Shown in pieces: positions 24,796 to 32,312 of a stretch of 64,000 nucleotides of DNA. The stretch spans positions 62,001 to 126,000 of the forward strand of contig NZ_AZEB01000004.1 in the NCBI RefSeq assembly GCF_001434135.1, given 5' to 3'. Source of the DNA: Lentilactobacillus kisonensis DSM 19906 = JCM 15041 (GTDB lineage Bacteria; Bacillota; Bacilli; Lactobacillales; Lactobacillaceae). Each line of letters opens with the position of its first letter. Within the stretch, counting starts at the first letter, position 1. Under the pieces are notes generated by a model. It was not told where the DNA came from and made no database searches. It saw only the letters and a program-made list of their open reading frames with translations. The position numbers were made by a program, and so were the translations under genes.

Positions 24796-26421
24796 ATGAT
24801 TACAATTTCAGACATGGGATTACAACTCTCAGGTAAAAAACTATATGATAACGTTAATTTAAAGTTCACGCCGGGCAACTGTTATGGCGTAATTGGTGCG
24901 AATGGTGCCGGTAAATCAACCTTTCTAAAATTGTTGGAAGGCAAATTAGCGCCTTCAACCGGTGAAATTCATATCGATAAAAACGAGCGGATTTCCAGCT
25001 TAAGTCAGGATCATTATGGTTTTGAAGATCAGACGGTTTTGCAAACTGTGATTCAAGGTTACAAGCAGCTTGCCGATATTATGGAAGAAAAGGATGCCTT
25101 ATACGCTAAGCCTGATTTCTCTGATGAGGATGGGATCAAGGCTGCTAATTTGGAAGCTGAATTTGCGGAAATGGATGGCTGGAACGCCGAAGCAGATGCC
25201 TCACAGCTGTTGCAGTCACTGGAAATTCCAGAAGACCTTCACCAACAGTTAATGAGTGAATTAACGGAAGGCCAAAAAGTGAAAGTGTTATTGGCACGGG
25301 CGCTATTTGGTGAGCCGGATATTCTATTGCTAGATGAGCCGACTAACGGACTTGATGTATACAGTATCGAGTGGTTAGAGAACTTTTTAGCCGACTATTC
25401 TAAGATTACGATTATCGTTTCTCATGACCGTCACTTCTTGAACCAAACGTGTACGCAGATGTGTGACGTTGATTTTGGTGAAATCACAATGTACGTTGGC
25501 AACTATGATTTTTGGCTGCAATCCAGTCAGTTGGCTGCCAAAATGCGGGCAGACTCTAACGCCAAAAAAGAAGATAAGATCAAAGAGCTGCAAGCGTTCG
25601 TTGCCCGGTTTAGTGCGAATGCTTCTAAGTCAAAACAGGCCACTTCGCGAAAGAAACAATTGGACAAAATTTCATTGGATGACATTAAGCCGTCCTCCCG
25701 AAAATATCCGTTCATTCATTTTGAGGAGGAACGGTCATTAGGGAACGATCTTTTGAGGGTTGATAATTTTTCTAAATCTATTGACGGCGTTAAAATCCTT
25801 GATAACGTCACCTTCACGTTGCGTCCTGGAGAAAAGACTGCCTTGGTTAGCCGAAACGATTTGGCAACGACAACCTTGATGCAGATATTGGCCGGAACGA
25901 TGAAGCCGGATACGGGTGAAATTACCTGGGGTCAAACCGTTGAAATGACCTCGATCCCAAAGGACTTCTCGGCTGAGTTTAACGATAATAGTTTACGAAT
26001 TATCGACTGGTTGCGTCAGTACGCGCAAAAGGGTAGTGATGATGACGCCTTCCTTCGTGGTTTCCTTGGGCGGATGTTGTTTTCCGGGGATGATGTTAAC
26101 AAGGAAGTTAACGTGTTGTCCGGAGGCGAGAAGGTGCGCTGCATGCTGTCCAAGGTGATGTTGCAGAAGGGCAATACGTTGCTGCTGGATGACCCAACGA
26201 ATCACTTGGACTTGGAGTCAATCACTTCACTCAATGAGGGCTTGGTGGCTTTCCCAGGCTCAATCATCTTCACGTCCCATGACCATGAGTTCATTCAGAC
26301 AATTGCCAACCACATCATTGAAGTATCTAATAATGGCATTATTGATAAGGCTGACACGACTTACGATGAATTCATCAATCATCCGGACGTGCAGAAGAAG
26401 TTGGCTGATTTGTATGAATAA
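24796..26421 (+). CDS. ABC-F family ATPase (YkpA/YbiT-like)
   Basis: A 541-residue soluble protein with two ABC ATPase domains and no membrane segments. ABC-F proteins act on the ribosome, easing stalled translation or protecting from antibiotics. Domain 1 has Walker A GANGAGKSTF, signature LTEGQKVKVLLARALF and Walker B ILLLDEPTNGLD. A charged linker (about residues 245-305) follows. Domain 2 has signature LSGGEKVRCMLSKVML and TLLLDDPTNHLD, but its Walker A reads LVSRNDLATTTL and lacks the Gly-rich loop and Lys, a degeneration like that seen in YkpA-type members. The signal is of a housekeeping ABC-F rather than a resistance determinant. A strong terminator follows. Confidence 0.9.
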   Translation: MITISDMGLQLSGKKLYDNVNLKFTPGNCYGVIGANGAGKSTFLKLLEGKLAPSTGEIHIDKNERISSLSQDHYGFEDQTVLQTVIQGYKQLADIMEEKDALYAKPDFSDEDGIKAANLEAEFAEMDGWNAEADASQLLQSLEIPEDLHQQLMSELTEGQKVKVLLARALFGEPDILLLDEPTNGLDVYSIEWLENFLADYSKITIIVSHDRHFLNQTCTQMCDVDFGEITMYVGNYDFWLQSSQLAAKMRADSNAKKEDKIKELQAFVARFSANASKSKQATSRKKQLDKISLDDIKPSSRKYPFIHFEEERSLGNDLLRVDNFSKSIDGVKILDNVTFTLRPGEKTALVSRNDLATTTLMQILAGTMKPDTGEITWGQTVEMTSIPKDFSAEFNDNSLRIIDWLRQYAQKGSDDDAFLRGFLGRMLFSGDDVNKEVNVLSGGEKVRCMLSKVMLQKGNTLLLDDPTNHLDLESITSLNEGLVAFPGSIIFTSHDHEFIQTIANHIIEVSNNGIIDKADTTYDEFINHPDVQKKLADLYE

Positions 26422-26443
26422 TCTGCGAATATAAAAATTAAAG

Positions 26444-26487
26444 AATAGTCCCCGCAAATCTTAAAAATTGGATTTGTGGGGGCTATT
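26444..26487 (+). terminator. Intrinsic terminator of the ABC-F gene
   Basis: AATAGtCCCCgCAAATC pairs with GATTTGtGGGGgCTATT around an 11-nt loop; T-rich downstream. Confidence 0.88.
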
Positions 26488-26509
26488 TGTGTGTTTAAAC
26501 CAAAGAAAT

Positions 26510-26541
26510 TGGCGAATTGATTTTGGATTGATAATTCGCCA
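26510..26541. repeat. Inverted repeat, possible operator
   Basis: TGGCGAATT (26510-26518) and AATTCGCCA (26533-26541), perfectly complementary, separated by 14 bp and without a T run. It lies about 150 bp before the next gene and might be a regulatory site; no binder known. Confidence 0.45.
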
Positions 26542-26687
26542 TAACTAATTTAACAATGATTTGATAAAAGTACCGAAATAGTCATCGGCTCTTCTAATTT
26601 TCTTCGATTTTATTTTATAAGATACTACCTATGATATACATAAAGTATATTGAGACGGAATAGAATTTTCAAGAGGAGATGTAACGA

Positions 26688-28643
26688 ATGACTAGTTATA
26701 ATAGCAAGATTAAAAGAGGGATTATGGTTGGCTTGTTTTCAACGGTTGTGTTGTTGAGTGGGGCAGGGCTGACTAATTTAAGCTCAAAGGCGAACGCGGA
26801 GACGGCGGCGCCTGGGTCGACTGTGACAGTGCCGAAGGAAGATACCTCAGCAGCCGCACCGATTGGCGATGGTCAAATTGGTGTAAAGAATACACATAGT
26901 GCGACTGTTGGAGGGACAACATATGACACATTGCAAGAGGCCGTTGCTGCTACTGATGAAGCTAATAATGAGATTACTATCAACGGGACAATGCCAGACA
27001 CCGGTACCATTCATATTGGTAAAAAGGTACAGCTTGTTGGTGGCGAGAAAGCTACCATAAAAGCTGCAGTATTTCTCAATGATGGGGCACAGGGGAGTAC
27101 AATTTCAAATATCCATTTTGACAATACAGGTAGCACCGCTAAGCAAATTCAACTATGGATTGCATGTCCAGATATCTCAGTATCAAACAATACATTTGAG
27201 CTTAATCCAGGGAATGTCAGTGGACAGTATAATTCTGTTTGGTTAACTGGTGATGCAGATAATATTAAAATTACTAATAATAAATTTACCATTGCTAGTC
27301 CAACGAATACGAATTCCTGGACAGGAATCAACGTTGTTGGCGGTGGTATTAATAATAAGTTGGATAACATTGAAATTATTAATAATAAACTTATGTGTCC
27401 TGGTGGGACTGGTCCCAGCGGAAATCGAAATTTAGTTGTTGCGATTGGGAATGTGCCCAAAGATTCAGGAAACTATGGTATTGGCGCTTTAAAAATTGAG
27501 AAGAACACGGTGAATGACTATTCGTTGAAAAGTACTATTAGTAACGTTCACGCGATTATTGTGGGGAATATTGAAAGCCTTCAAGTTACAGAAAACGTGC
27601 TTGGTGGTTATGTCGGGCTCAGAACACTTAACTATAAGGGCGAGCAAAATACATCAGGAAGTCTCACCTTTGCAAGGAACACAGTGAATGCTGCGAATGG
27701 GCTGATTTTAGGGGAAAAGGCAAATCCAAGAGAAGCTCTGGAGGTTAGTGAAAACACTGTTGCTCCCGGTACTGATTTAGTTAAACCAAATGCAGATACT
27801 GCTTCAATTATCTTTAAGTTTGACGATGGGGTAAATAAGGATATTGTTCGAGTCGTTCCTAAGACAGATAATTATGTTGAAGTTCCTGATGCTCAACGAA
27901 AAGGATATCAATTTGGTGGCTGGTATAACAAAAAGGGTAAGGTGGTAGTTAATGGTAATCAATTGAGCCTTAACCAGTTTGCTACTAGTAAAATAGCGGA
28001 TACCATCGATGAAGTTTTAACCGCTAGCTGGGTTCCCGGGATGACTGTGCCGCCGATCGATCACGCTCCTGAAGTGAGTGCGCCAACGTCTCCAACAACG
28101 CCGACTGTGCCGACAAACCCAACACCAGAAACTGAAAAACCAACAACACCACAGAATAAAGTGCCGGGAAACGCGACTAAGGTTGGTGCTACGATTTACC
28201 TCACTAAGGGTGCTTACATGTACAAATCAGCAGACTTTACAAACAGCAACCGATTAAACAAATTCACCAAACAGTCACGGACAAAACGACCGGTGTTTAA
28301 AGTAGTTGGTCATACGTTCTCGAAGACTGGCAGTTTCCGATACAAGGTGACTGACCAAAATAAGCGTAGCAAGACTTACAAGAAGACCGGCTACATTACC
28401 GGTGTGCGCAGTTACTCGAGCAATCTTTACTACACCTCAATGCCAAAATCCAAGCAAGTGCGCGTAATTAGTTCAAAGGGAATTAGTCAATACAAGAACG
28501 CTAACTTAACAGGCCGTCAAAGCCATGTGGATAAGAATAAGACTTTGCGAGTTAAGAAAATGATAACTGGCAATGCAACCCGTTATCAACTGACGAACGG
28601 GAATTACATCTCGGCCAACAAGCAGTTGGTGATTTGGAAATAA
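26688..28643 (+). CDS. Secreted surface protein: beta-helix, InlB-like repeat and DUF5776-like domain
   Basis: A 651-residue exported protein. The signal peptide (about 1-37, hydrophobic GLFSTVVLLSGAGL, cleavage near ANA-E) is followed by a region rich in short Asn/Ile repeats (ISNIHFDNTG, ISVSNNTFELN, IKITNNKFTI, IEIINNKLM), typical of a right-handed parallel beta-helix. About residues 374-445 form a Listeria-Bacteroides (InlB B) type repeat (YQFGGWYNKKGKVV ... ASWVPG). A Pro/Thr linker follows, then a C-terminal basic Tyr-rich domain (RPVFKVVGHTFSKTGSFRYKV, KTGYITG) shared with the protein at 4280-8443 and probably used for wall attachment. AGAGGAGAT precedes the ATG. A polysaccharide- or host-binding role is plausible but unproven. 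Confidence 0.85.
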   Translation: MTSYNSKIKRGIMVGLFSTVVLLSGAGLTNLSSKANAETAAPGSTVTVPKEDTSAAAPIGDGQIGVKNTHSATVGGTTYDTLQEAVAATDEANNEITINGTMPDTGTIHIGKKVQLVGGEKATIKAAVFLNDGAQGSTISNIHFDNTGSTAKQIQLWIACPDISVSNNTFELNPGNVSGQYNSVWLTGDADNIKITNNKFTIASPTNTNSWTGINVVGGGINNKLDNIEIINNKLMCPGGTGPSGNRNLVVAIGNVPKDSGNYGIGALKIEKNTVNDYSLKSTISNVHAIIVGNIESLQVTENVLGGYVGLRTLNYKGEQNTSGSLTFARNTVNAANGLILGEKANPREALEVSENTVAPGTDLVKPNADTASIIFKFDDGVNKDIVRVVPKTDNYVEVPDAQRKGYQFGGWYNKKGKVVVNGNQLSLNQFATSKIADTIDEVLTASWVPGMTVPPIDHAPEVSAPTSPTTPTVPTNPTPETEKPTTPQNKVPGNATKVGATIYLTKGAYMYKSADFTNSNRLNKFTKQSRTKRPVFKVVGHTFSKTGSFRYKVTDQNKRSKTYKKTGYITGVRSYSSNLYYTSMPKSKQVRVISSKGISQYKNANLTGRQSHVDKNKTLRVKKMITGNATRYQLTNGNYISANKQLVIWK

Positions 28644-28659
28644 TCGTAATTTAATAAAA

Positions 28660-28693
28660 ATGCCTTATGAGATTAAATCGTAAGGCTTTTTTT
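28660..28693 (+). terminator. Intrinsic terminator of the beta-helix surface protein gene
   Basis: GCCTTA(t)GATT / AATC(g)TAAGGC followed by seven T residues. Confidence 0.85.
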
Positions 28694-28810
28694 GCGAAAG
28701 GCGTATTTTCAGCATGTTCTTAGTGAAGTCAAAATTTCCCACATTTAAGCATAATCCCCTTATAATTCCGTTAATGGCTTGTCACCAAAACTATCAAAGG
28801 GGGATTTCAA

Positions 28811-29209
28811 ATGGCACAAGAATTAGGCACCAACGATTTAGGAACTTACGAATATGTTGCCAGAGTATATAACGAGAATATGCGCTTGGCAGACTACAAG
28901 CTGCCAAGCAAGATTGAAGACGGCACATCAATCTTATTTGATACCAACCAAATTAAAATGACGATGATCATCAGCAACCAGCGGGTCGAAAAAGTCACGA
29001 TTGAAACGCCAGAGCCCCAATCAGCAACGTACATGCAAGTCTTTGAGGGCTTTGAGTTTGGGCTTGATGCGTTAGGGACTTGGATCAACACTTATCACCG
29101 TTCGACTTCGACTCATGGACCAGCGTCTGACGTTGTGAATGGAATTTTAGCTAGTTATAACACTACTAATGACAACGTTTTGACAGTTAGCTTGACCCGT
29201 ACAAAATGA
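28811..29209 (+). CDS. Hypothetical protein, 132 residues
   Basis: A soluble-looking acidic protein without signal peptide or membrane segment. It starts MAQELGTNDLGTYEYVARVY, has a KIEDGTSILFDTNQIKMTMII core and ends in VLTVSLTRTK. I do not recognise the family. The coding call is supported by AAAGGGG before the ATG, a TATAAT at 28761-28766 and a strong terminator after the stop. Part of its 3' end and terminator is duplicated at 30801-30886, on the far side of the toxin-antitoxin locus. Confidence 0.75.
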   Translation: MAQELGTNDLGTYEYVARVYNENMRLADYKLPSKIEDGTSILFDTNQIKMTMIISNQRVEKVTIETPEPQSATYMQVFEGFEFGLDALGTWINTYHRSTSTHGPASDVVNGILASYNTTNDNVLTVSLTRTK

Positions 29210-29218
29210 TTTAGGTAC

Positions 29219-29257
29219 TAAAAAGGACCAGCGAATTTTGTTCGCTGATCCTTTTTG
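29219..29257. terminator. Bidirectional terminator
   Basis: AAAAAGGAcCAGCGAA pairs with TTCGCTGaTCCTTTTT around a 5-nt loop. It separates the hypothetical gene from the convergent antitoxin gene and is nearly identical to the hairpin at 30849-30886. Confidence 0.9.
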
Positions 29258-29292
29258 ATAACAATAATCAGAGACCACTTTGAGTAGTAGAC

Positions 29293-30234
29293 CTATTGCT
29301 CAACGCCACGAATAAAGGATTCGGCAATTAGCGTTGGGTTGATAATGCCGCCATCAGTTAGCGACCATGGCGATCCGGGCTGGTGTGTAATCTTACTTAG
29401 TCCAGCGGCAGTTTTATCGCCATAATCGGTTAGAACATTAGTAAGGAGAGTCGTTATTTCAGCATCCTGTTGAACTAAATTGTAATCGGAAAACGCTTCT
29501 TTGCTGAGGCCACTAGAAACAATGTCTCTTTTGCCATTATATTTTTCATGAACCTCTGCAATAACTGGCCCATATGGCATGGCAATAATCGGCGAATCAA
29601 ATAATTTCCCGTGTGTTTTAGCTGCGTACCGGCCAAAAGCAAAGTACAGCAGCTTAACAACCTTCATTTGGGTAAGTGCCTCAATGTTCTCGTCATTTTT
29701 AGCATCAAAGTAATTTGTCACCCGGTACCAGTTAGTGAGCTGTAAAGCGGTGAACTTAGGCTTGATCGCATTGGAAGTGATCATATTGTTACTTTTATGG
29801 TTCAAATAGTTTTCAACTTTTTCTCGAGTAGTAGTTGGTAATTTGGTTTTGTTATTAGTTTGATCCTGCTTTAGATAATTGTTGAGAATCTGATCATCAG
29901 ACATGAGTGCTTTCAACAGCTTATTGTTAGATTCAGAGGGGAATGCTCCCGTTTCGTATAAAGCAACGGTGTTGGGACTCCATCCAAGTAATTTGGCAAA
30001 CTCTCTTTGTGATAACCCCACTTTAGCACGATACTTTTTAATATCAGTAGGGGAAACCAGATCCTTGTCCCTTCGATACAGTTCATTAGCGATTTCAACC
30101 GCCTGATTATCTAACTCCGGATCATTAATCAGCTCATTGGTTTTGCTATCGAATCGAGCTGGAGCGGTAACTGAATACTCGTTGCCGTGGATCAGAAATG
30201 TATTAGTGTAATCTTTAACATAAGTTTTAACCAT
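29293..30234 (-). CDS. Panacea-domain antitoxin with MqsA-like helix-turn-helix
   Basis: A 313-residue two-domain protein. The N-terminal ~125 residues contain an MqsA/XRE-type DNA-binding segment (DIKKYRAKVGLSQREFAKLLGWSPNTVALYETG) without the Cys pairs of true MqsA. The C-terminal ~150 residues form a Panacea (DUF4065/SocA-like) domain: FTALQLTNWYRVTNYFD, MKVVKLLYFAFGRYAAKTHGKLFDSPIIAMPYGPV and the late LSKITHQPGSPWS. Panacea domains are antitoxin modules known to pair with many unrelated toxins. The partner is the MqsR-like gene immediately upstream on the same strand. Regulation is probably autorepression through the HTH. Between the two genes lies a decayed hairpin element that ends just before this gene's ribosome site. 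Confidence 0.85.
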   Translation of the reverse strand: MVKTYVKDYTNTFLIHGNEYSVTAPARFDSKTNELINDPELDNQAVEIANELYRRDKDLVSPTDIKKYRAKVGLSQREFAKLLGWSPNTVALYETGAFPSESNNKLLKALMSDDQILNNYLKQDQTNNKTKLPTTTREKVENYLNHKSNNMITSNAIKPKFTALQLTNWYRVTNYFDAKNDENIEALTQMKVVKLLYFAFGRYAAKTHGKLFDSPIIAMPYGPVIAEVHEKYNGKRDIVSSGLSKEAFSDYNLVQQDAEITTLLTNVLTDYGDKTAAGLSKITHQPGSPWSLTDGGIINPTLIAESFIRGVEQ

Positions 30235-30255
30235 CTTAATTCCTCCTCGAAGAAA

Positions 30256-30368
30256 GTGAGCACGGTGAGCTTACTAATAGCTGGCACGTGGGTCAACATC
30301 AAATCTTGGTTTTGAGATTGGTGTTAGTGGTAATTGTGTGAAGATTTTTGTGTTGAATAGCTGTCTTA
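30256..30368 (+). repeat. Decayed GTGAGC hairpin element between toxin and antitoxin genes
   Basis: Starts GTGAGCACGGTGAGC and ends AGCTGTCTTA; the centre has AAATCTTGGTTTTGAGATT, matching the family's AAATCCCTGGTTTTGGGATTT loop. Stems are eroded. The last three bases (30366-30368) are the stop codon of the toxin gene read on the minus strand, and the GTGAGC end faces the antitoxin ribosome site. Confidence 0.6.
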
Positions 30369-30656
30369 GTCTGCCAAATGAAAGCTAATAAACCGGACCA
30401 TCTGGGTATTATTGATGAATTTAAACTTAATGTAATAAGTGTCACCATAGTCAGTTACAAAGACCCAAACATATTCTTTGGGGCGATCACGATCCTCTTC
30501 ATATTTCTGAAAGTCGCTGGTACTGAGTTGGTTAACAATTACTTTTGCTAAAGTAGTTGTCACGGCTTGTGCATGATGCGCTCGTCGATTTACCAACTGA
30601 AACTGATTTTTGGATACTAAGTATTTTAGCTGAGCAAGAACGACGACTAATTCCAA
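30366..30656 (-). CDS. MqsR-like toxin
   Basis: Predicted 96-residue toxin, close to the 98 residues of MqsR. Recognisable segments are LELVVVLAQLKYLVSKNQFQ, LVNRRAHHAQAVTTTLA, a DRDRPKEYVWVFV motif and the closing YYIKFKFI ... VRFISFHLAD, matching the Firmicutes/Bacteroidetes MqsR family (RelE-like fold, mRNA cleavage). The open frame extends 32 codons further upstream (to 30752), but a TATAAT at 30692-30687 lies inside that extension and a GGGGGTG ribosome site precedes the TTG at 30656, so this start is preferred. It forms an operon with the Panacea-domain antitoxin. Toxicity is inferred from family and context. Confidence 0.72.
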   Translation of the reverse strand: MELVVVLAQLKYLVSKNQFQLVNRRAHHAQAVTTTLAKVIVNQLSTSDFQKYEEDRDRPKEYVWVFVTDYGDTYYIKFKFINNTQMVRFISFHLAD

Positions 30657-30686
30657 GGAGGCACCCCCAAACTTTCTTCGATTATC

Positions 30687-30692
30687 ATTATA
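30687..30692 (-). promoter_or_regulatory. -10 element of the MqsR-like/Panacea operon
   Basis: Perfect TATAAT on the minus strand, about 30 bp before the preferred toxin start codon. Two similar 19-bp stretches (TTTAGTATCAAAAAATCA and CTTAGTATCCAAAAATCA) lie about 100 bp apart around it and might be operator half-sites. Confidence 0.5.
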
Positions 30693-30800
30693 CATGGTTT
30701 GGTGATTTTTTGATACTAAATAGTAGCACCAGCGATCTCTGGTTATGCGCAATTTAACCCATTTTGAGTGGCATTTTAGTAAGGTACAATACCACTTAAC

Positions 30801-30886
30801 GACACCATGTTGACGGTTAGCCTAATCCGAGCAAAATAATTTAGGTACTAAAAAGGATCGGCGAATTTTGTTCGCTGATCCTTTTT
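30801..30886 (+). pseudogene. Duplicated 3' end of the hypothetical gene at 28811-29209
   Basis: Aligns without gaps to 29171-29256 (offset 1630 bp) with roughly 15 substitutions in 86 bp. It covers the last codons (VLTVSLTRTK becomes MLTVSLIRAK, then a stop) and the whole terminator hairpin. No intact gene precedes it. It now serves as terminator region between the toxin operon and gap. Confidence 0.8.
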
Positions 30887-30907
30887 AGTAGCTGTAATAT
30901 TTTTAAC

Positions 30908-31927
30908 CTAATTCAATCCGGAAACTGCCGCAAATTTCTTAGCGGTTCGAACCATGTTACTTACAAAACCGTATTCGTTATCGAACCAAGTTGCAGTCTT
31001 AACGACTTGGAAGTCACCGTTTGAGGTTACTTCTGTCAAAGTTGGATCGTAAACTGCCCCGTGGGTGTCGCCGATAATGTCTGAAGAAACGATTTCGTCG
31101 TCGTTCCAACCAAATGCTGGGTTGTTATCAGTGTGAGGCTTGATGGCATCGTTGACTTGATCGGCGGTTACCTTAGTCTTAAGAACTGATACTAATTCAC
31201 AAACGGAACCGTCAACAACCGCTACCCGTTGTGCATGGCCTTGAAGGTGGCCGTCAAGTTCTGGAATAACCAGGCCGATTGCTTTGGCAGCACCGGTTGA
31301 ATGTGGAATGGTGTTCGCAGAAGCGGTTCGATTTGGCCGGAACTTCTTGCCTTTAGGCCCATCGAGGATCATCTGGGAACTGGTGAACGCATGAATTGCG
31401 GTCATGGTGCCAACTTCAACTCCAAATTCTTTGTTAAGCCAATAAGCCATTGGTGCCAAAGCATTCGTGGTACATGAACCAGCTGAAATAATCTGGTCGT
31501 TTGAAGTTAAGGTGTCATCATTAACGTTATAAACGATCGTCTTCATCGGGCCAGCTGGTGCTGAAATCAAGACCTTCTTAACGCCGGCGTCCAAGTGAGC
31601 TTGGGATTTTTCCTTGGAAGTATAAAAGCCAGTACATTCAAGAACTAAATCGACGCCGTTATCCTTAACCCAAGGAATTTGGCTAGCATCCTTTTCGGCG
31701 TAAACTCGGTATTTTTTGCCATCAACGACTAATGAATCGTCGGTTGAAGAAATCTCATAAGGTACGGTGCCGTGAGTTGAGTCATATTTGAATAAATAGG
31801 CCAACATTGACGGACTTGTCAAATCATTGATTGCAACAACTTCCAAATCTGGATCATTGATCTCAAGAATTCGGCGTAAAATTAAACGACCAATTCGACC
31901 AAAACCATTAATACCAACTTTTACCAT
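30908..31927 (-). CDS. gap: Glyceraldehyde-3-phosphate dehydrogenase, type I
   Basis: The glycolytic NAD-dependent enzyme converting glyceraldehyde 3-phosphate to 1,3-bisphosphoglycerate; cytoplasmic, also reported as a surface moonlighting protein in lactobacilli. At 339 residues it has standard length. It opens [18 protein letters not shown] (Rossmann fold), has the catalytic Cys in [12 protein letters not shown] and the phosphate-binding region [13 protein letters not shown]. The ATG at 31927 is certain: GGGGG precedes it and the protein starts as the family does; the 49-codon longer frame is translation through a hairpin repeat. It stands alone, not in a cggR-gap-pgk operon. Three repeat elements fill its upstream region, so they are probably part of its leader or promoter. 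Confidence 0.96.
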   Translation of the reverse strand: MVKVGINGFGRIGRLILRRILEINDPDLEVVAINDLTSPSMLAYLFKYDSTHGTVPYEISSTDDSLVVDGKKYRVYAEKDASQIPWVKDNGVDLVLECTGFYTSKEKSQAHLDAGVKKVLISAPAGPMKTIVYNVNDDTLTSNDQIISAGSCTTNALAPMAYWLNKEFGVEVGTMTAIHAFTSSQMILDGPKGKKFRPNRTASANTIPHSTGAAKAIGLVIPELDGHLQGHAQRVAVVDGSVCELVSVLKTKVTADQVNDAIKPHTDNNPAFGWNDDEIVSSDIIGDTHGAVYDPTLTEVTSNGDFQVVKTATWFDNEYGFVSNMVRTAKKFAAVSGLN

Positions 31928-31950
31928 AATTGTGGTCCCCCTTTTAAATA

Positions 31951-32069
31951 GTGAGCGGATCCAGGCGATTAACAATCGGAGTGTAAGTCTCCTCAGAGAG
32001 GAATTCCTGGTTTTGGAATTTTTCTCTGAGGTGCTTACACGCAGATTGTTGCCTGGAGGAGCTGTCCTA
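31951..32069 (+). repeat. GTGAGC hairpin element, copy 8 (upstream of gap)
   Basis: Pairs: CCAGGC/GCCTGG (outer), AACAATC/GATTGTT, GTGTAAG/CTTACAC, CCTCAGAGA/TCTCTGAGG. The GTGAGC end is 23 bp from the gap start codon, just beyond its ribosome site. Confidence 0.92.
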
Positions 32070-32074
32070 AACAA

Positions 32075-32113
32075 GTGAGCGTAGACAGGCTTCTGCCTGA
32101 CGCAGCTGTCCTA
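32075..32113 (+). repeat. Minimal 39-bp form of the GTGAGC hairpin element
   Basis: Keeps both ends (GTGAGCG ... AGCTGTCCTA) and the outer stem CAGGC/GCCTG with loop TTCT, but lacks all inner stems. Confidence 0.8.
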
Positions 32114-32119
32114 AAACGA

Positions 32120-32190
32120 GTGAGCGGAACAAAGCTTCTACTTGGCGGTGCATCATTTGGCTAAGTGGTTTAGAAGGGTGTCTACACATA
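32120..32190 (+). repeat. Partial, rearranged GTGAGC element
   Basis: Begins GTGAGCGGAACAAAGCTTCT like other copies, then diverges; GCTTCTAC later meets GTTTAGAAG-type sequence. The 3' CTGTCCTA end is missing. Together with the two preceding copies it occupies most of the 384-bp gap between gap and the MFS exporter gene. Confidence 0.5.
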
Positions 32191-32227
32191 ACCCCCGCGT
32201 TTTCACCATTCTAAACAACTAATGAGC

Positions 32228-32258
32228 AATTTGGTTACTTCTATCAAATAACCAAATT
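32228..32258. promoter_or_regulatory. Inverted repeat upstream of gap, operator candidate
   Basis: AATTTGGTTA (32228-32237) and TAACCAAATT (32249-32258) are perfectly complementary with an 11-bp spacer and no T run. It lies 300 bp upstream of gap. Possible repressor site; the binder is unknown. Confidence 0.45.
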
Positions 32259-32312
32259 CAGATTACCCGCTTTCGATCAGAAATTCAAACAAAAAGCCTT
32301 GTACACAATGAA

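Noticed and set aside
30657-30752. Longer N-terminus of the MqsR-like toxin
   Set aside because: The operon's TATAAT lies within it and the family length fits the shorter 96-residue form.
31928-32074. 49-codon N-terminal extension of GAPDH
   Set aside because: It is translation through hairpin copy 8. The ribosome site and family start both point to 31927.
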